This document shows positions 54,747 through 64,000 of a DNA stretch of 64,000 bases, one piece after another (the first letter of the stretch is position 1; each line of letters starts with the position of its first letter). A program made the translations under genes and the position numbers. The notes beneath the pieces were generated by a model. That model made no database searches and was not told where the DNA came from. It saw only the letters and a program-made list of their open reading frames with translations. This DNA comes from Linyphia triangularis (taxonomy: Eukaryota; Arthropoda; Arachnida; Araneae; Linyphiidae): contig OZ021725.1 in NCBI GenBank assembly GCA_963978545.1, positions 84,428,305-84,492,304 of the forward strand, in the 5' to 3' direction.

Positions 54747-55562
54747 GAGAGTTGGCAAAATTATTTGCAAGAAATGTAGATCGCATACAAGTGGGAGTGC
54801 AAGACCTTTATTTCAAACCTTGATTTTTCACACAGGTAATCATAGGATTTACTACAGAAATTTTATTAATAATCATGCATTAATTTTCAGTGCAAATTAA
54901 TAATTTTAAGCCCATAATATATTTCCATTTTTTGTGTAAATTTTGTCCCTTTTTTCCACTTTATTTTCAATTTACAAACACAAGGTTGCAAGGTCACCTC
55001 CTTAGAGACCTAATTCCCCGTTACTACATCTAACCTCTCGAAAATGTGGTATTCCGTTAATTTATACATTTCAGAAACAATTGCAGGCATTTCCGCTGAT
55101 TAACAGAGCTTCCTGATTAAGACAGCCCAAGTCCATCACACAAGCCACAAAGCCTTATCTCCAGAGCTTGAAGTCGAAGTTTCGGCAGATAAAAGCTTCG
55201 ACTAGGACTGGACAGAACGGATACTCTTATTTTCGCATCCACCCGAATCGAACTAGAAACGATAATCGGACCAAGCGGAACTGACTTAAGCCCATTTCCC
55301 ATCGAAATTCGAGCTTTCTCGCAACTTCGCCTTTTCCATAATAATAACACTTTCACAATCAACCTTGCATAAAACTGGTTTTTTTTAACTGCCCGTTAAG
55401 TAACTCTCTTCATCTGACCCAGCTCGTCGAAGAAAATAAAGAAAAGTGACAAGTCTTCAATGGTAAAAAGTGAGAGTGCTGGACCTTTGATGCGGCTGTC
55501 AGGTGCGGGTTGCGGCCAAGCGGCGCAACTTCAGAAACCCAAATTGGACAATAAGGCATCCT
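54747..55562. other. upstream region of protease 2
   Basis: GC-richer from about 55085 to 55560 than most of the window, with no convincing exon. It lies immediately upstream of the protease 2 start and is the most likely place for its promoter and enhancer sites. No specific factor site is claimed. Confidence 0.35.
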
Positions 55563-55570
55563 CATAAAAG
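55563..55570 (+). promoter_or_regulatory. possible TATA-like box of protease 2
   Basis: CATAAAAG lies 78 bp before the ATG at 55648. Transcription about 25-30 bp further on would give a 5' UTR of roughly 50 nt. Sequence context only. Confidence 0.25.
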
Positions 55571-55647
55571 CAATGGTGCCTGCGGAGTAATGCCTTTTTG
55601 ATGGACGAGTGGTGCGATTGAGTGCTATTTTTGAAAAGGATCTAAAA

Positions 55648-55669
55648 ATGGCTTTTGGAAAGTTCTTAA
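55648..55669 (+). CDS. protease 2 exon 1 (start)
   Basis: ATG in context TAAAAATGG codes MAFGKFL and one base (A) before the donor GTGAGT. It joins exon 2 to form a compact signal peptide. The length, phase and final codons (TTA, A) mirror exon 1 of protease 1. The match of phase and hydrophobicity is the reason for choosing this start. Confidence 0.75.
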
Positions 55670-58600
55670 GTGAGTGAATAGTTGTTTAATTCTGAATGTA
55701 ATAACTATCTTTTTTCTTTCATATATTTTATGTTAAGAGTTATTATGATATTATAATATTTAAAAAAGTATATTAAGAAATTTTCGATATTTAATCCGCA
55801 TGGAAATGAGTGGGGACTGGTTAGAATCATCACTGGTTTGAATATTCATTTTTGAATTATGTTTTTAGATTCAACCTCATTTTTTATATTATTTGCTACC
55901 ATTTTATTATTTTATTAAAAATTAATGAATAGATTTTAATGAGAGACTTTTTCTTTGAAAAATTGTTTTGTTGGCGCAATTTTTTTTAGTAAGCATACCC
56001 TCAATAGGCGTTTAAAATGATATTTCGGTACTCAAATTTGCACAATTAGTTTAAAAATGCAAAATTTCAACTTTTTCAATTTTAAACTTTTTTTGAGTCC
56101 AAAATCTTAAAAACGTCACTTAACAGTTCCGTTTCGTAAACATTTTTATAATGGTTCTCAATTTCACCTTTTTTTAAAAAAGATATTACATCTTGTTCAA
56201 TTTTATTTATTTTCTATAGCTTTATTTTATACTAACAGTTTTTTTTTTAATCCTTGGAAAAACATTCATTAAAATGAAGTTTTTTTAAATGTTGTTAATA
56301 GTGTTTAATTTAGCTTAAGTTTTTTTTTTTTTTTTTTTCCTTTAAATATTTTTGATAGAACCGTATTAAAATAAGTTTCAATTTTATTAATATTTATTCG
56401 TTTCACCTAAATTGACTCATTTTATGAACAATGCATCTCTGATGGTAGGGTTTTAACCTAGTTTATTCATTGTATATTTTATTCTAATTTTTTTCTTCTT
56501 AGTGTAGAATGGACATTTACCTTACTACTTATCTGAATATCGAAACCTCATTTAAATAAGTTGAATATTTCATTATTTAGATCGATTCAAATACTTTAAA
56601 TTACATAGTATTGGTTAAAAAAAGGTTCTAATACTTTTTTAGTATTTTATAGTGATCAAAGAGCTAAAATGTATTTGATTAAAAAAAAAACAGTTGGTGG
56701 TTTATCATTATCTGCCAGCTTTCGTAGTTGGTATGGACTAATTACGGTTTTTTGTTGATTAATAATTGTTTTTAAAGTGTTATGGCTGAAATATACAAAA
56801 GGCATTTCTTTACAACGTGTCTGAATATCGAAACCTTATTAAAATCTGCTGAATATTTCATTATGTAGATCAATTCAATTACTTTAAATTACATAGTTTT
56901 AGTTAAAAAAAGGATTCTAATATTTTTAGTGCTTTTGTATAAAGTTTGGTTGGCAAAGACAATAGTTGTATAACCGGTTTCATCTTAACTCAATATAAAG
57001 GAGATGAGTTGTCTTCTGTATATGTGCCGTTGGGATCTGTTTGAGTGATTTTCGTGTTTCGTTTGTTGGTGCCCTTTTCACTTTTGGCTTGGCATGGCAG
57101 TCATTCTATCGTTCTGTTGGGTTGTCCAGATTTTTAGTTCCGCATGTTTACTAATGAAACTCTTTTATGAATGAGATTTTTACACATTATTTAATATTAA
57201 CAAATAATTTAAGGATTTTAATCTCATATTCTATTTGAATTTTTGTGAAAATATTTGTGCTAATTCACGAGTTCTTGAGACTTCTTCTAATTCTTCTTGA
57301 GTTCTAGAGCTAATTTTTGATTAATTTGAAAAGTGCGTAAATAATATATGAATAAGATTTACTCACTTCTAAACAACGCTGGACCATGATATCATAATAG
57401 GGTAAAACCAGGAATGATTACCCAAACGAGAAGGTTAATTTCTCTACTGACCAATCACAATTGCCCCAGGTGACATCATGACCCAGCCTAATTAAAAAGT
57501 CAGCAAAAACATCGAAATACTACTTTTAAATGGATTCTTGACTTCTTCATGAATTACCATACAAACGTTTACCTTCGTTGTAGATGTGATATTGTGAAAA
57601 TTATTTAAATACGATAAAACTATGATCAGTTTTGATTTTCGTGCGAATAATTGTACCAATCATCGAACACAAAGCATGGCGTGCACTCACACGTGGGGAA
57701 TAAAGGTGGCACGAAATTCAGTAACGAAAACGTTTGTCAAATTGCGCGTCCACACGGACGATAAAATGACTGTTCGACTAATGATGCTTTAACTGCAACT
57801 GAAATAATATAGTATAAATGGCTCGTGGATAAGTGATGGAACATGCACTTTATCTGGCTTCGTTTTCGATTCCCATCCATGGTAGAACTTTGTTCGTTTC
57901 TTTTATTAGTTCTGTTTCCATTTACCTCTAACTGTTATTTCTGGATAGGTCATAAATGTTTCTGTTTTGCAAGCAGATGAAGGCCCAACTATATTTCCGC
58001 CAAACTATAGCATATACTTTGTAATAGACGAGCCTTGGTTATCAACAGACTATAACTAGTTTGGGAGAGAGTTGATAATGTAGCTCTTTTATGGGGAATG
58101 TTAGGCTTTCCTCAACTTCAAGACAATAACCAAACATATCATATACAGAAGTTAGACACCAGTAGTAGATCGGCTATAACCAGGGGTCGAAGCATATGAT
58201 ATTTTATGGTTGTCCTAAGGGATCCTGAAGTGATATTGGTTGTCCTCCAGTAAAGTTGGTTGCCCTTAAATTTTATAATTACAGAATATAAAAAATAGAA
58301 ATTCCTTTTACTGTTGTTAGAATGACTTTATAAACGTTTAGTTATAAAATAAAAGTAATATTTACTTGCATTGTCATAGGTAAGAAGAGAACATGAAGTT
58401 TCATACTGTGGATCTCCATTGATTAGTATTAGTGAAATTCAATTGATTACTTTTATCCTAATTATCTAAACAAAATATGACTTTATGAAATAGAAATTAA
58501 ATTTCTGGATGCTCAAATGACAACTGAAGTTTTTGTTTGGTTGCCCTTTAAAAAATGTGGTTGCCTCGGGCAATCGTGCAATGACAAATTTCGACCCCTA

Positions 58601-61600
58601 GTTGTAACACATCATACTTTTGCTTGTCTGAAACTGTGTTATTAGTCTTGTGGAAGAAAAGTATACTTAATTACATATTGTTAATGAAAACTGTATACAG
58701 TCAAACCCCGTTAACGCGAAGTCGATGGTGCCGCCGAAATTGTTCGCGTTAATCGAATTTCACGTTAAACGAATAAATTAACGTTAAGTTTTAAAAGTAC
58801 AGAGAACTACTTTTACTTTACGTTAAACGCGATTTCATACTATACTAAACTTCAACTTAACTAGACATCACTTAGAAGGTAGATCGTCACAGTGCTCATA
58901 GGTATTTAATCCATTTTGGCGGAGTGAAGACATAATTCTCGCCAAACCTTATAGCCTTTTGTTCTCTATAGGATTGTGGTTTGGCGAACATTATGCTTTC
59001 ACACAGCCAAAATAGATTAAATACCTATGAGCACTGTGACGATCTACTTTCTAAGTGATGTCTAGTTAAGTTGAAGTTTAGTATAGACGATGTCAGGTTA
59101 ACAGGGATTGACTGTACATCCAATATTCTGGAATTGCGAATTAAAAGTCAAGGGGGAAAGTAATGTTATTCGAAAGAAACTCGCAACCAGCCAATATATA
59201 TCGGCAGTTTAAAAACAGCGATCTTTTTGACATAATGGGGAACATTACAAAACGTTTTGATTAACAAATAAAAAATTTAAAAAAAAACTCATTCCTTAAT
59301 ATACTTTCTCAACAGCTCTCCTATTAGCCACAGCAACATGCATGGAATGTGTGCGTTTCGAAATCCCGCATGCCAATCCGTGCGGTGATTCCGGTGAGGA
59401 TTGCGTGGTGATCCGCTCATGCCCGCTCGCCTTGGCCGGTGTTACGGCTGGGAAGTACCCGAAGGTCTGCGGATGGGAAGCGGAAGTTCCGCTGGTATGC
59501 TGCCGCAAGAATAGCCTAAGAGAACCGACGCAACTCGAAGAAAAGTCCGGGAGGGTCAGCGGAATCAGCCCGAAAGGTGAGACTTAACTAAACTTTTTTA
59601 CTAATTCTAACTTTTACAGTAACTAAACTTTTCCACTAACTATAGTCCAAGACAACTTATCTTGACCTTATTGAATACACTGCAGTGATGTGCGATCCGG
59701 TTTTACTAAGCGCTGATTGGCTGCGCAATAACCTTACAAGTGGCGTCTTGAACTGAAAAGAGACAGAGTTAACCGTGTTAGCCAATAGTGATTCGCCAAG
59801 TGAGTGACGTCATCAAATAGCTCTATCAAAGCCTTATGATTCCTTATAACTCTTCTAGTAACCGTGGTTAGAAAGAGTAAAGTATTAAGTAAAATTAAAA
59901 TTTAAAAGCGCTTATTTTCATTTTTTTTTTATCAGCATATATTTAAGTTTAATACAAAACTATGTGCGCAAGTTATCAATATCAATAATAATAATAAAAC
60001 AAGCTGTGTGTCTGTCTGTTGAGCTATAGAAACCTACTTAAAATTGGAGTGAAGCTCTGAAATTTTCAACGCTAGAAATTTTGGCCTTCTAATTTTATGT
60101 ATGTCAAACAAAATGCTAAAATATTAATTAGTTATTTTTTAATTAATATTTTAATTACTTTTTTTTTTTCACAAAGTGACTTCAAACAGAGATACAGCTC
60201 TGAAATTTTCAACATAAGTAGTTATAGCCTTCTAATTGAACTTTTGAGAAACAGAATGTTAAAATTTTAATTAGTTATTTTTTAATTAATTTTCTTAATT
60301 AATTAACAATTTCTTTTACAAAACGACTTCTAATAGGGTTACAGCTCTGAAATTTTCAACATAAGTAATTTTGGCCTTCTTATTGAACTATTGAAAAACA
60401 GAATTTTAAATTTGCTGTTTTTATTTTTTATTTTTTTATTAATTAATAAATATTTTACAAAATGGTTTCTAATAGGACTACAGCTCTGAAATTTTCAACA
60501 TAAGTAGTTTTAGCCTTTTAATTGGACTTTTGAAAAACAGAATTTTAAATTTTTATTTTGTTCTTTTTTAATTAATTAATAAAAATTTTACAAAATGACT
60601 ACTATTAGGGCTACAGCTCTGAAATTTTCAGTATAAGTAGTTTTAGCCTTCTAATTGGACTTTAGAAAATCAGAATTTTTAAAATTTTGTTTAGTTCGTT
60701 ATCAAGAAATTTTTTTAATTAATTAATATATATTTTACAAAACGATTTCAAATAGGGCTACAGCTTTGATATTTTCAACATAAGTAGTTGTGGAATTCTA
60801 ATTGGATTTTTAAAAAACAGAATTTTAAACTTTTATTTGTTTATTAATTTTATTTTTTCGTTAAAGTCGTGCTGTTCTGTTGAAGAAGTGCCTGCCGATT
60901 AGTGACTATATATCATAAGCTGTTTCCATACTTTTAATTCAGGAAATTTTATTTAGTCAAAACAAGAAATTAGCAACAGTATTTTTCGAAAAATAATCTA
61001 GTCAATCTCACCAAGTTATCTGTATTTTGGCTTATAAAAGAATCATATTCATTGCTGCCAGTACAAAGTCAACACTCTTTGAAAAATTAATGAATAAATA
61101 AATAGGCAGCTGTTTTATAACCGAAAATGTGATTAAAATTTTTACTTTTGTATTATTATTGGCTTAAAAAGGTAGGTATAGCCGAAATTTCTCTTAACTC
61201 CCTAAATTGGTATTTTCTATGTTGTTCCTGTTTTTATCTTTATTCTATGTCGAAGATTCAGAGTATCTCCAAATGTTAATATTTTCAAAAAGTTTCATCC
61301 AGTTATTTTCTTGCAAAACCGCCTTAAATTAAGGAGAATAATATAAGATATCCTTTGAGATCATCTAATAGCTTTAGTTTTACTGCAGGTTGCGGCGTCA
61401 AAGCAACGCCACCTCCAGAGAGTTCTCCTCCAACCGATCCAGTCGATGACTATGATCTCGGTATGGCCGACCCAAGGGCGTCATCAGAGGCCCCTCAACC
61501 ACCTTTTGATTTGGACGACGGAGTCTTCACGTTGCAGTTCGCCGTTGGTGGAGGACCAGCGTCCACCAAATGGCCGTGGATGGTAAGTGCTGCACCCTGT

Positions 61601-63550
61601 GTTTAATAGTGATCGATTGTCTTTTTTTTTTTTTTTTGGGTGAGCTAGTGGAACATTTGATAGTACACATTGTCTGACGAAATAGTGTTACTTCATGACT
61701 TACCAGCCAACCGAACGGTATAGTGGTTAGCGTGCTAGCTTCTAGACCGCGAGGTTGCGGATTCGAGTCCCGTGTTAGGTATGGGTGTTTGTAAATGTAT
61801 GTTGGCATGTCTAATGACGAATGTTTCGGAGCATTATAGTCCTTGTGTTGCTGACGGTGCCAGATAATCTGAAAACAACCAACCATAACTTACCAACATT
61901 TTTATTTCATTGAAAACAACAATATGGTTAATTTTAATGTGTGTTCAATGACAGTTCCTAGTTTTACATTATAAAGAAAAGATAGTAATGAAAGATTTTG
62001 CCGATATCTCCAACAGATGATGGCCACAGTTTAAATTTTATTGTGTTAAGAGTTTGAAAACCAGCTTCATTTTTTCTTCAAATTCCATTACTTAGCTTCT
62101 ATTATTGATTTTATATCTACAACTCAAAATACTCCCTCTCTCGAGTACGAACTATAACACCAAGTTAACTAGGGGTGTGGAACATCGCACAACTTTCAGT
62201 TACTTTATAATAGTGACGCGGTTTGTGTATTCACCGTTTTTATATTTTCTACATTCATTTAGAAAAGATGGCCAGTTTGGTGATATTTTTTACGACAGTT
62301 CTTATGTGAGTCTTTCAAAACAAATTCCTCCAAAATGGTTATTTTGGCGATATACTTTTCAGTAATTCTTAATTGTCCTTGCTTATACGTGAAACTGAGA
62401 AGTGGAGAAAAAACGATCGTTGATGAACTATACTCAAGAAAAGAGAACTCTGTGTTGAAGGTATTCGTTTTTCAACTTTTTACTCCATTAAAGCATTGTT
62501 ACGGGAATTTTGGAGATGGGGATGTTTAGAATACCTTAAGAGGCATTACCACAGCAATTTTGGTCAATATCTTAAGAGCCGTTTATTAGCAATCATTAAA
62601 ATGCATTATTCTTTTCAATGGCAGCTACCTTATGCGCATGCGCGATTTTAAAGAAAACCTTAATAGTCCCATGACCACCACCAACCCGTACACTAAATTT
62701 GAACATCGTAGGTCAATTTGTTTGGGAGTTACGCTGACCACAGACAGATATTTTTCCTAGACCACTTTTTTGAAATCAGGATGTTCCAAAAAGTGGAGAA
62801 ATGCCAAAAAAATCTCAATGTTTTTTTGTTTTTTTTTGACCGAATGGTAAACTTTTATTACCCTATTTATACACATGGGTAATTGAAAGTAAAAATTATT
62901 TGAATATTCGTACCTGTTCATTCCAGTAGAAGAAACAAGAAATGAAACGACTCCTACGTTTTACACAGTTAAGGTAATGGCGTACATATGACATGGTATT
63001 CTTATTTGCATATCCTCCTCTTTATAATCAATATTGACTTTTATACACTATAATTCAATGACAAATATTTAAACTAAAAAAAGTAGCCTTATTCAATAGA
63101 ACGGACCATGGAAAGTTATTTAAAAAATATATATCAGTGCTTATAACAAAAAAACGTCACACATTTATTTACCTCCAACTTTCATCAAGTTAATATTTTA
63201 TAAAATAAATTTCATAAGCTTTGATGCAATTATCCTCGCACATTTTGTGTTTTCTCGTGAAATCCCATTTTGGAGTACTATTATCCTAACACTTGCCAAA
63301 ACTTTCAAAATTGGTAAAACATTTTTTAAAAAATGACAATATCATTTGCATAATATACTTTGAATAATATACTTTTGGAAAATAAATGCATTAAATGTTT
63401 TTATCGGTAGACAATTAGTAATTTCTCTTTACTGTTTTTCATGTCACAGGTGGGAATTTTCAATGGCAATAAGAAGAAACCGCTTTGTGGGGGAGCAGTC
63501 ATTGACGACAGACATATAATCACAGCTGCTCATTGCTTTACGGGTAAAAG
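55648..63550 (+). CDS. clip-domain serine protease (protease 2), 5' part; continues beyond window
   Basis: Four exons (22, 261, 194, 101 bp) give 193 residues. Residues 1-16 are the signal peptide (MAFGKFLTLLLATATC, cleavage near its end). The clip domain has cysteines C30, C37, C43, C59, C69 and C70, ending LVCCRK, with extra C16/C19 nearby. The linker (71-147) has CGV at 96-98, whose Cys should tether it to the catalytic domain, and Pro/Asp-rich sequence. The catalytic domain starts at AVGGGPASTKWPWM and reaches TAAHC with H187; the Asp and Ser blocks lie beyond the window. Such enzymes act as zymogens in hemolymph cascades (coagulation, melanisation, Toll activation). The residue before AVGG is Phe, not Arg or Lys. 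Confidence 0.88.
55670..57924. other. intron 1 of protease 2, no feature seen
   Basis: AT-rich with a poly-T tract (~56319-56338). Two short blocks resemble each other (CTGAATATCGAAACCTCATT near 56531 and CTGAATATCGAAACCTTATT near 56821, each followed by AATATTTCATTAT), a diverged ~290-bp direct repeat. Confidence 0.4.
57925..58165 (+). repeat. foldback-family half copy
   Basis: Aligns with the right half of the element at 33389-34344: TTCTGGATAGGTCATAAATG, GTTTTGCAAGCAGATGA, ACTATAACTAGTTTGGGAGA and ACTTCAAGACAATAACCAAA. The left arm is missing. Confidence 0.6.
58181..58600. mobile_element. hAT-like MITE (tentative)
   Basis: Begins CAGGGGTCGAA and ends TTCGACCCCTAG, a short inverted end of CAGGGG type as in hAT elements. 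The flanks (GCTATAAC and TTGTAACA) agree only partly as an 8-bp duplication. The interior has several TTGGTTG(T/C)CCT words near both ends. No coding. Confidence 0.45.
58698..59114. mobile_element. pogo/Tigger-like MITE
   Basis: 417 bp with inverted ends CAGTCAAACCCCGTTAAC and (reversed) CAGTCAATCCCTGTTAAC, and TA at both sides (58696-58697, 59115-59116). CAGTCAAACCCCGTTAAC with repeated CGTTAA words is characteristic of pogo/Tigger elements. A large hairpin element occupies its middle. Confidence 0.75.
58841..59085. mobile_element. hairpin element nested in the pogo-like MITE
   Basis: Two arms of about 115 bp around a short centre near 58965. The outer ~80 bp differ at only two or three positions (for example TTAGAAGGTAGATCGTCACA against TTAGAAAGTAGATCGTCACA); the inner part is more diverged. 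The outer TACTAAAC/GTTTAGTA ends are each flanked by TA. The host MITE continues on both sides, so this is a later insertion or a converted core. Confidence 0.85.
59316..59576 (+). CDS. protease 2 exon 2 (signal end and clip domain)
   Basis: Acceptor CTTTCTCAACAG, donor GTGAGA. GC-rich against its surroundings. Completes Thr8, codes LLLATATC, then NPCGDSGEDCVVIRSC, KYPKVCGWE and VPLVCCRK, the six-cysteine clip pattern with the final adjacent pair, then a Lys/Glu/Ser linker to SPKG. Phase 1 in and out. Confidence 0.93.
59577..59983. other. intron 2 of protease 2, no feature seen
   Basis: Unique AT-rich sequence before the family B array. Confidence 0.4.
59984..60880 (+). repeat. tandem-unit element, family B (plus copy)
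   Basis: Starts AATAATAATAAAACAAGCTG then TGTCTGTCTG, and holds six diverged units of about 133-147 bp (anchor (A/G)(C/A)AGCTCTGAAATTTTCAAC at about 60050, 60194, 60341, 60480, 60613, 60760). Each unit has ATAAGTAGTTTTAGCCTTCT and a TTAATTAATTAA-like stretch. Read in reverse, 32580-32985 is a shorter copy with the same terminal block. Confidence 0.75.
60881..61388. other. intron 2 of protease 2, no feature seen
   Basis: Ends in acceptor TTTTACTGCAG of exon 3. Confidence 0.4.
61389..61582 (+). CDS. protease 2 exon 3 (linker, domain start)
   Basis: Completes Gly95, then CGVKATPPPESSPPTDPVDD, a Pro/Asp/Ser linker, DDGVFTLQFAVGGGPAS and TKWPWM, then donor GTAAGT. It is homologous to exon 3 of protease 1 in position, phase and KWPWM end. 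The normal Arg/Lys-Ile-Val-Gly-Gly is replaced by Phe-Ala-Val-Gly-Gly. Confidence 0.93.
61706..61883 (+). mobile_element. tRNA-derived SINE, copy 5
   Basis: In intron 3 of protease 2. A box TATAGTGGTTAGCG, B box GATTCGAGTCC, family body and ACAACCAAC tail. The duplication is CATGACTTACCA (61694-61705) against CATAACTTACCA (61884-61895), one mismatch. Confidence 0.88.
62167..62896 (+). repeat. dispersed repeat, family C (copy 2)
   Basis: Same orientation as 38784-39536 and colinear over its full length. Located in intron 3 of protease 2, whereas the other copy is in intron 4 of protease 1. No intact coding frame. Confidence 0.75.
62897..63449. other. intron 3 of protease 2, no feature seen
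   Basis: AT-rich, ending in acceptor CATGTCACAG. Confidence 0.4.
63450..63550 (+). CDS. protease 2 exon 4 (catalytic His)
   Basis: Codes VGIFNGNKKKPLCGGAVIDD, RHIITAAHCFTGK and two bases before donor GTAAAA. It is the direct counterpart of protease 1 exon 4 ([13 protein letters not shown]...TAAHCFADI), with the same phase-2 end. H187 is the catalytic base. Confidence 0.95.
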
Positions 63551-64000
63551 GTAAAAAATATTGTTTCAAAGTAATTTATCGAACATCTCATTTAATAACG
63601 CTTCAATTTTTTTCATGAAATGTTGCCAATGACAATAATCAACAGGTGATGAAATGCAATATTGAAAAATCCAGTACTTTTTTCACCAAGATTTAGGAAA
63701 CCTATGGTAATTCATTGTTCTCATTTTTATGAAAATGGTTCGAAAATACTACTCCCTCCTTCCCCATTCTTCTCAATCGACTGCTCTAAAATTGACCAGA
63801 AGTATCATTTGTGTGAAAAGAGTCTTTAAAATCTTTAGGAACATTCCTTATAATAAAATCACAGTCGCTTTTCTATCTGATCTTGTGAAAACAAGCTCAC
63901 ACAGCAAATTTCTATAATAAAGAAAAGAATTAAATACATCATAATTAGTGGCAATCATACCACCTACTTACTGATACCTATTTTTCCGAATTTCACCTTT
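63551..64000. other. start of intron 4 of protease 2
   Basis: No exon seen before the edge. By comparison with protease 1, the exon with the catalytic Asp should follow within a few kb. Confidence 0.5.

Noticed and set aside
54549..54900. Open frames of poly-Asn/Asp, poly-Ile or poly-Leu/Ser
   Set aside because: They are translations of the trinucleotide microsatellite at 54574-54746 on either strand.
1..64000. CRISPR array, bacterial operons, phage genes
   Set aside because: Regular repeats present are minisatellites without unique spacers; genes have introns and eukaryotic signals throughout.

Overview
The window looks like nuclear DNA of an arthropod, probably a chelicerate such as a spider or horseshoe crab (inference). 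It is AT-rich, has multi-kb introns with GT-AG borders, carries a clip-domain serine protease (an arthropod-type architecture), and is full of eukaryotic transposons: Tc1/mariner, PIF/Harbinger, hAT, piggyBac-like and pogo-like MITEs, CR1/I-type LINE fragments, a Ty3/Gypsy-like solo LTR and tRNA-derived SINEs. There is no operon structure, rRNA, functional tRNA gene or CRISPR array.

The main genes are two paralogous, same-strand secreted S1 serine proteases in the right half, rebuilt here from splice sites and reading phase. Protease 1 (30639-48879, seven coding exons, 473 residues, complete) has a signal peptide, a short propeptide without a clip domain, a full His-Asp-Ser triad, a Gly at the S1-pocket position 189, and a cysteine-free C-terminal tail of eleven 13-residue Gly/Glu/Asn/Gln repeats. 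Protease 2 (55648 to beyond the right edge) has a signal peptide, a six-cysteine clip domain, a Pro/Asp-rich linker and the start of the catalytic domain up to the TAAHC motif. Four intron phases match between the two genes, and both first exons end with the same codon split, so they arose by tandem duplication. Their activation sites differ: R/LTGG in protease 1, and an unusual non-basic F/AVGG in protease 2.

Left part (1-30 kb): a PIF/Harbinger remnant with transposase N-terminus (542-1333), weakly supported proline-rich exons (1911-5056), then about 17 kb of AT-rich DNA with few recognisable elements (5.5-23 kb), interrupted by SINEs and one Tc1-like MITE. From 24 to 30 kb there are inverted repeats, small TIR elements and a LINE RNase H fragment.

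The introns and intergenic space of the protease locus are dense in mobile elements, several of them nested: a Tc1 copy with intact ends but a dead transposase, a piggyBac-like MITE inside a large foldback element, a mariner fossil, a hAT element with an 8-bp target duplication, a solo LTR, a CR1-like fragment, a 148-bp-period minisatellite element inside a 460-bp tandem repeat, and a hairpin element inside a pogo-like MITE. All identifications come from reading motifs, ends and splice phases; nothing was searched against a database.
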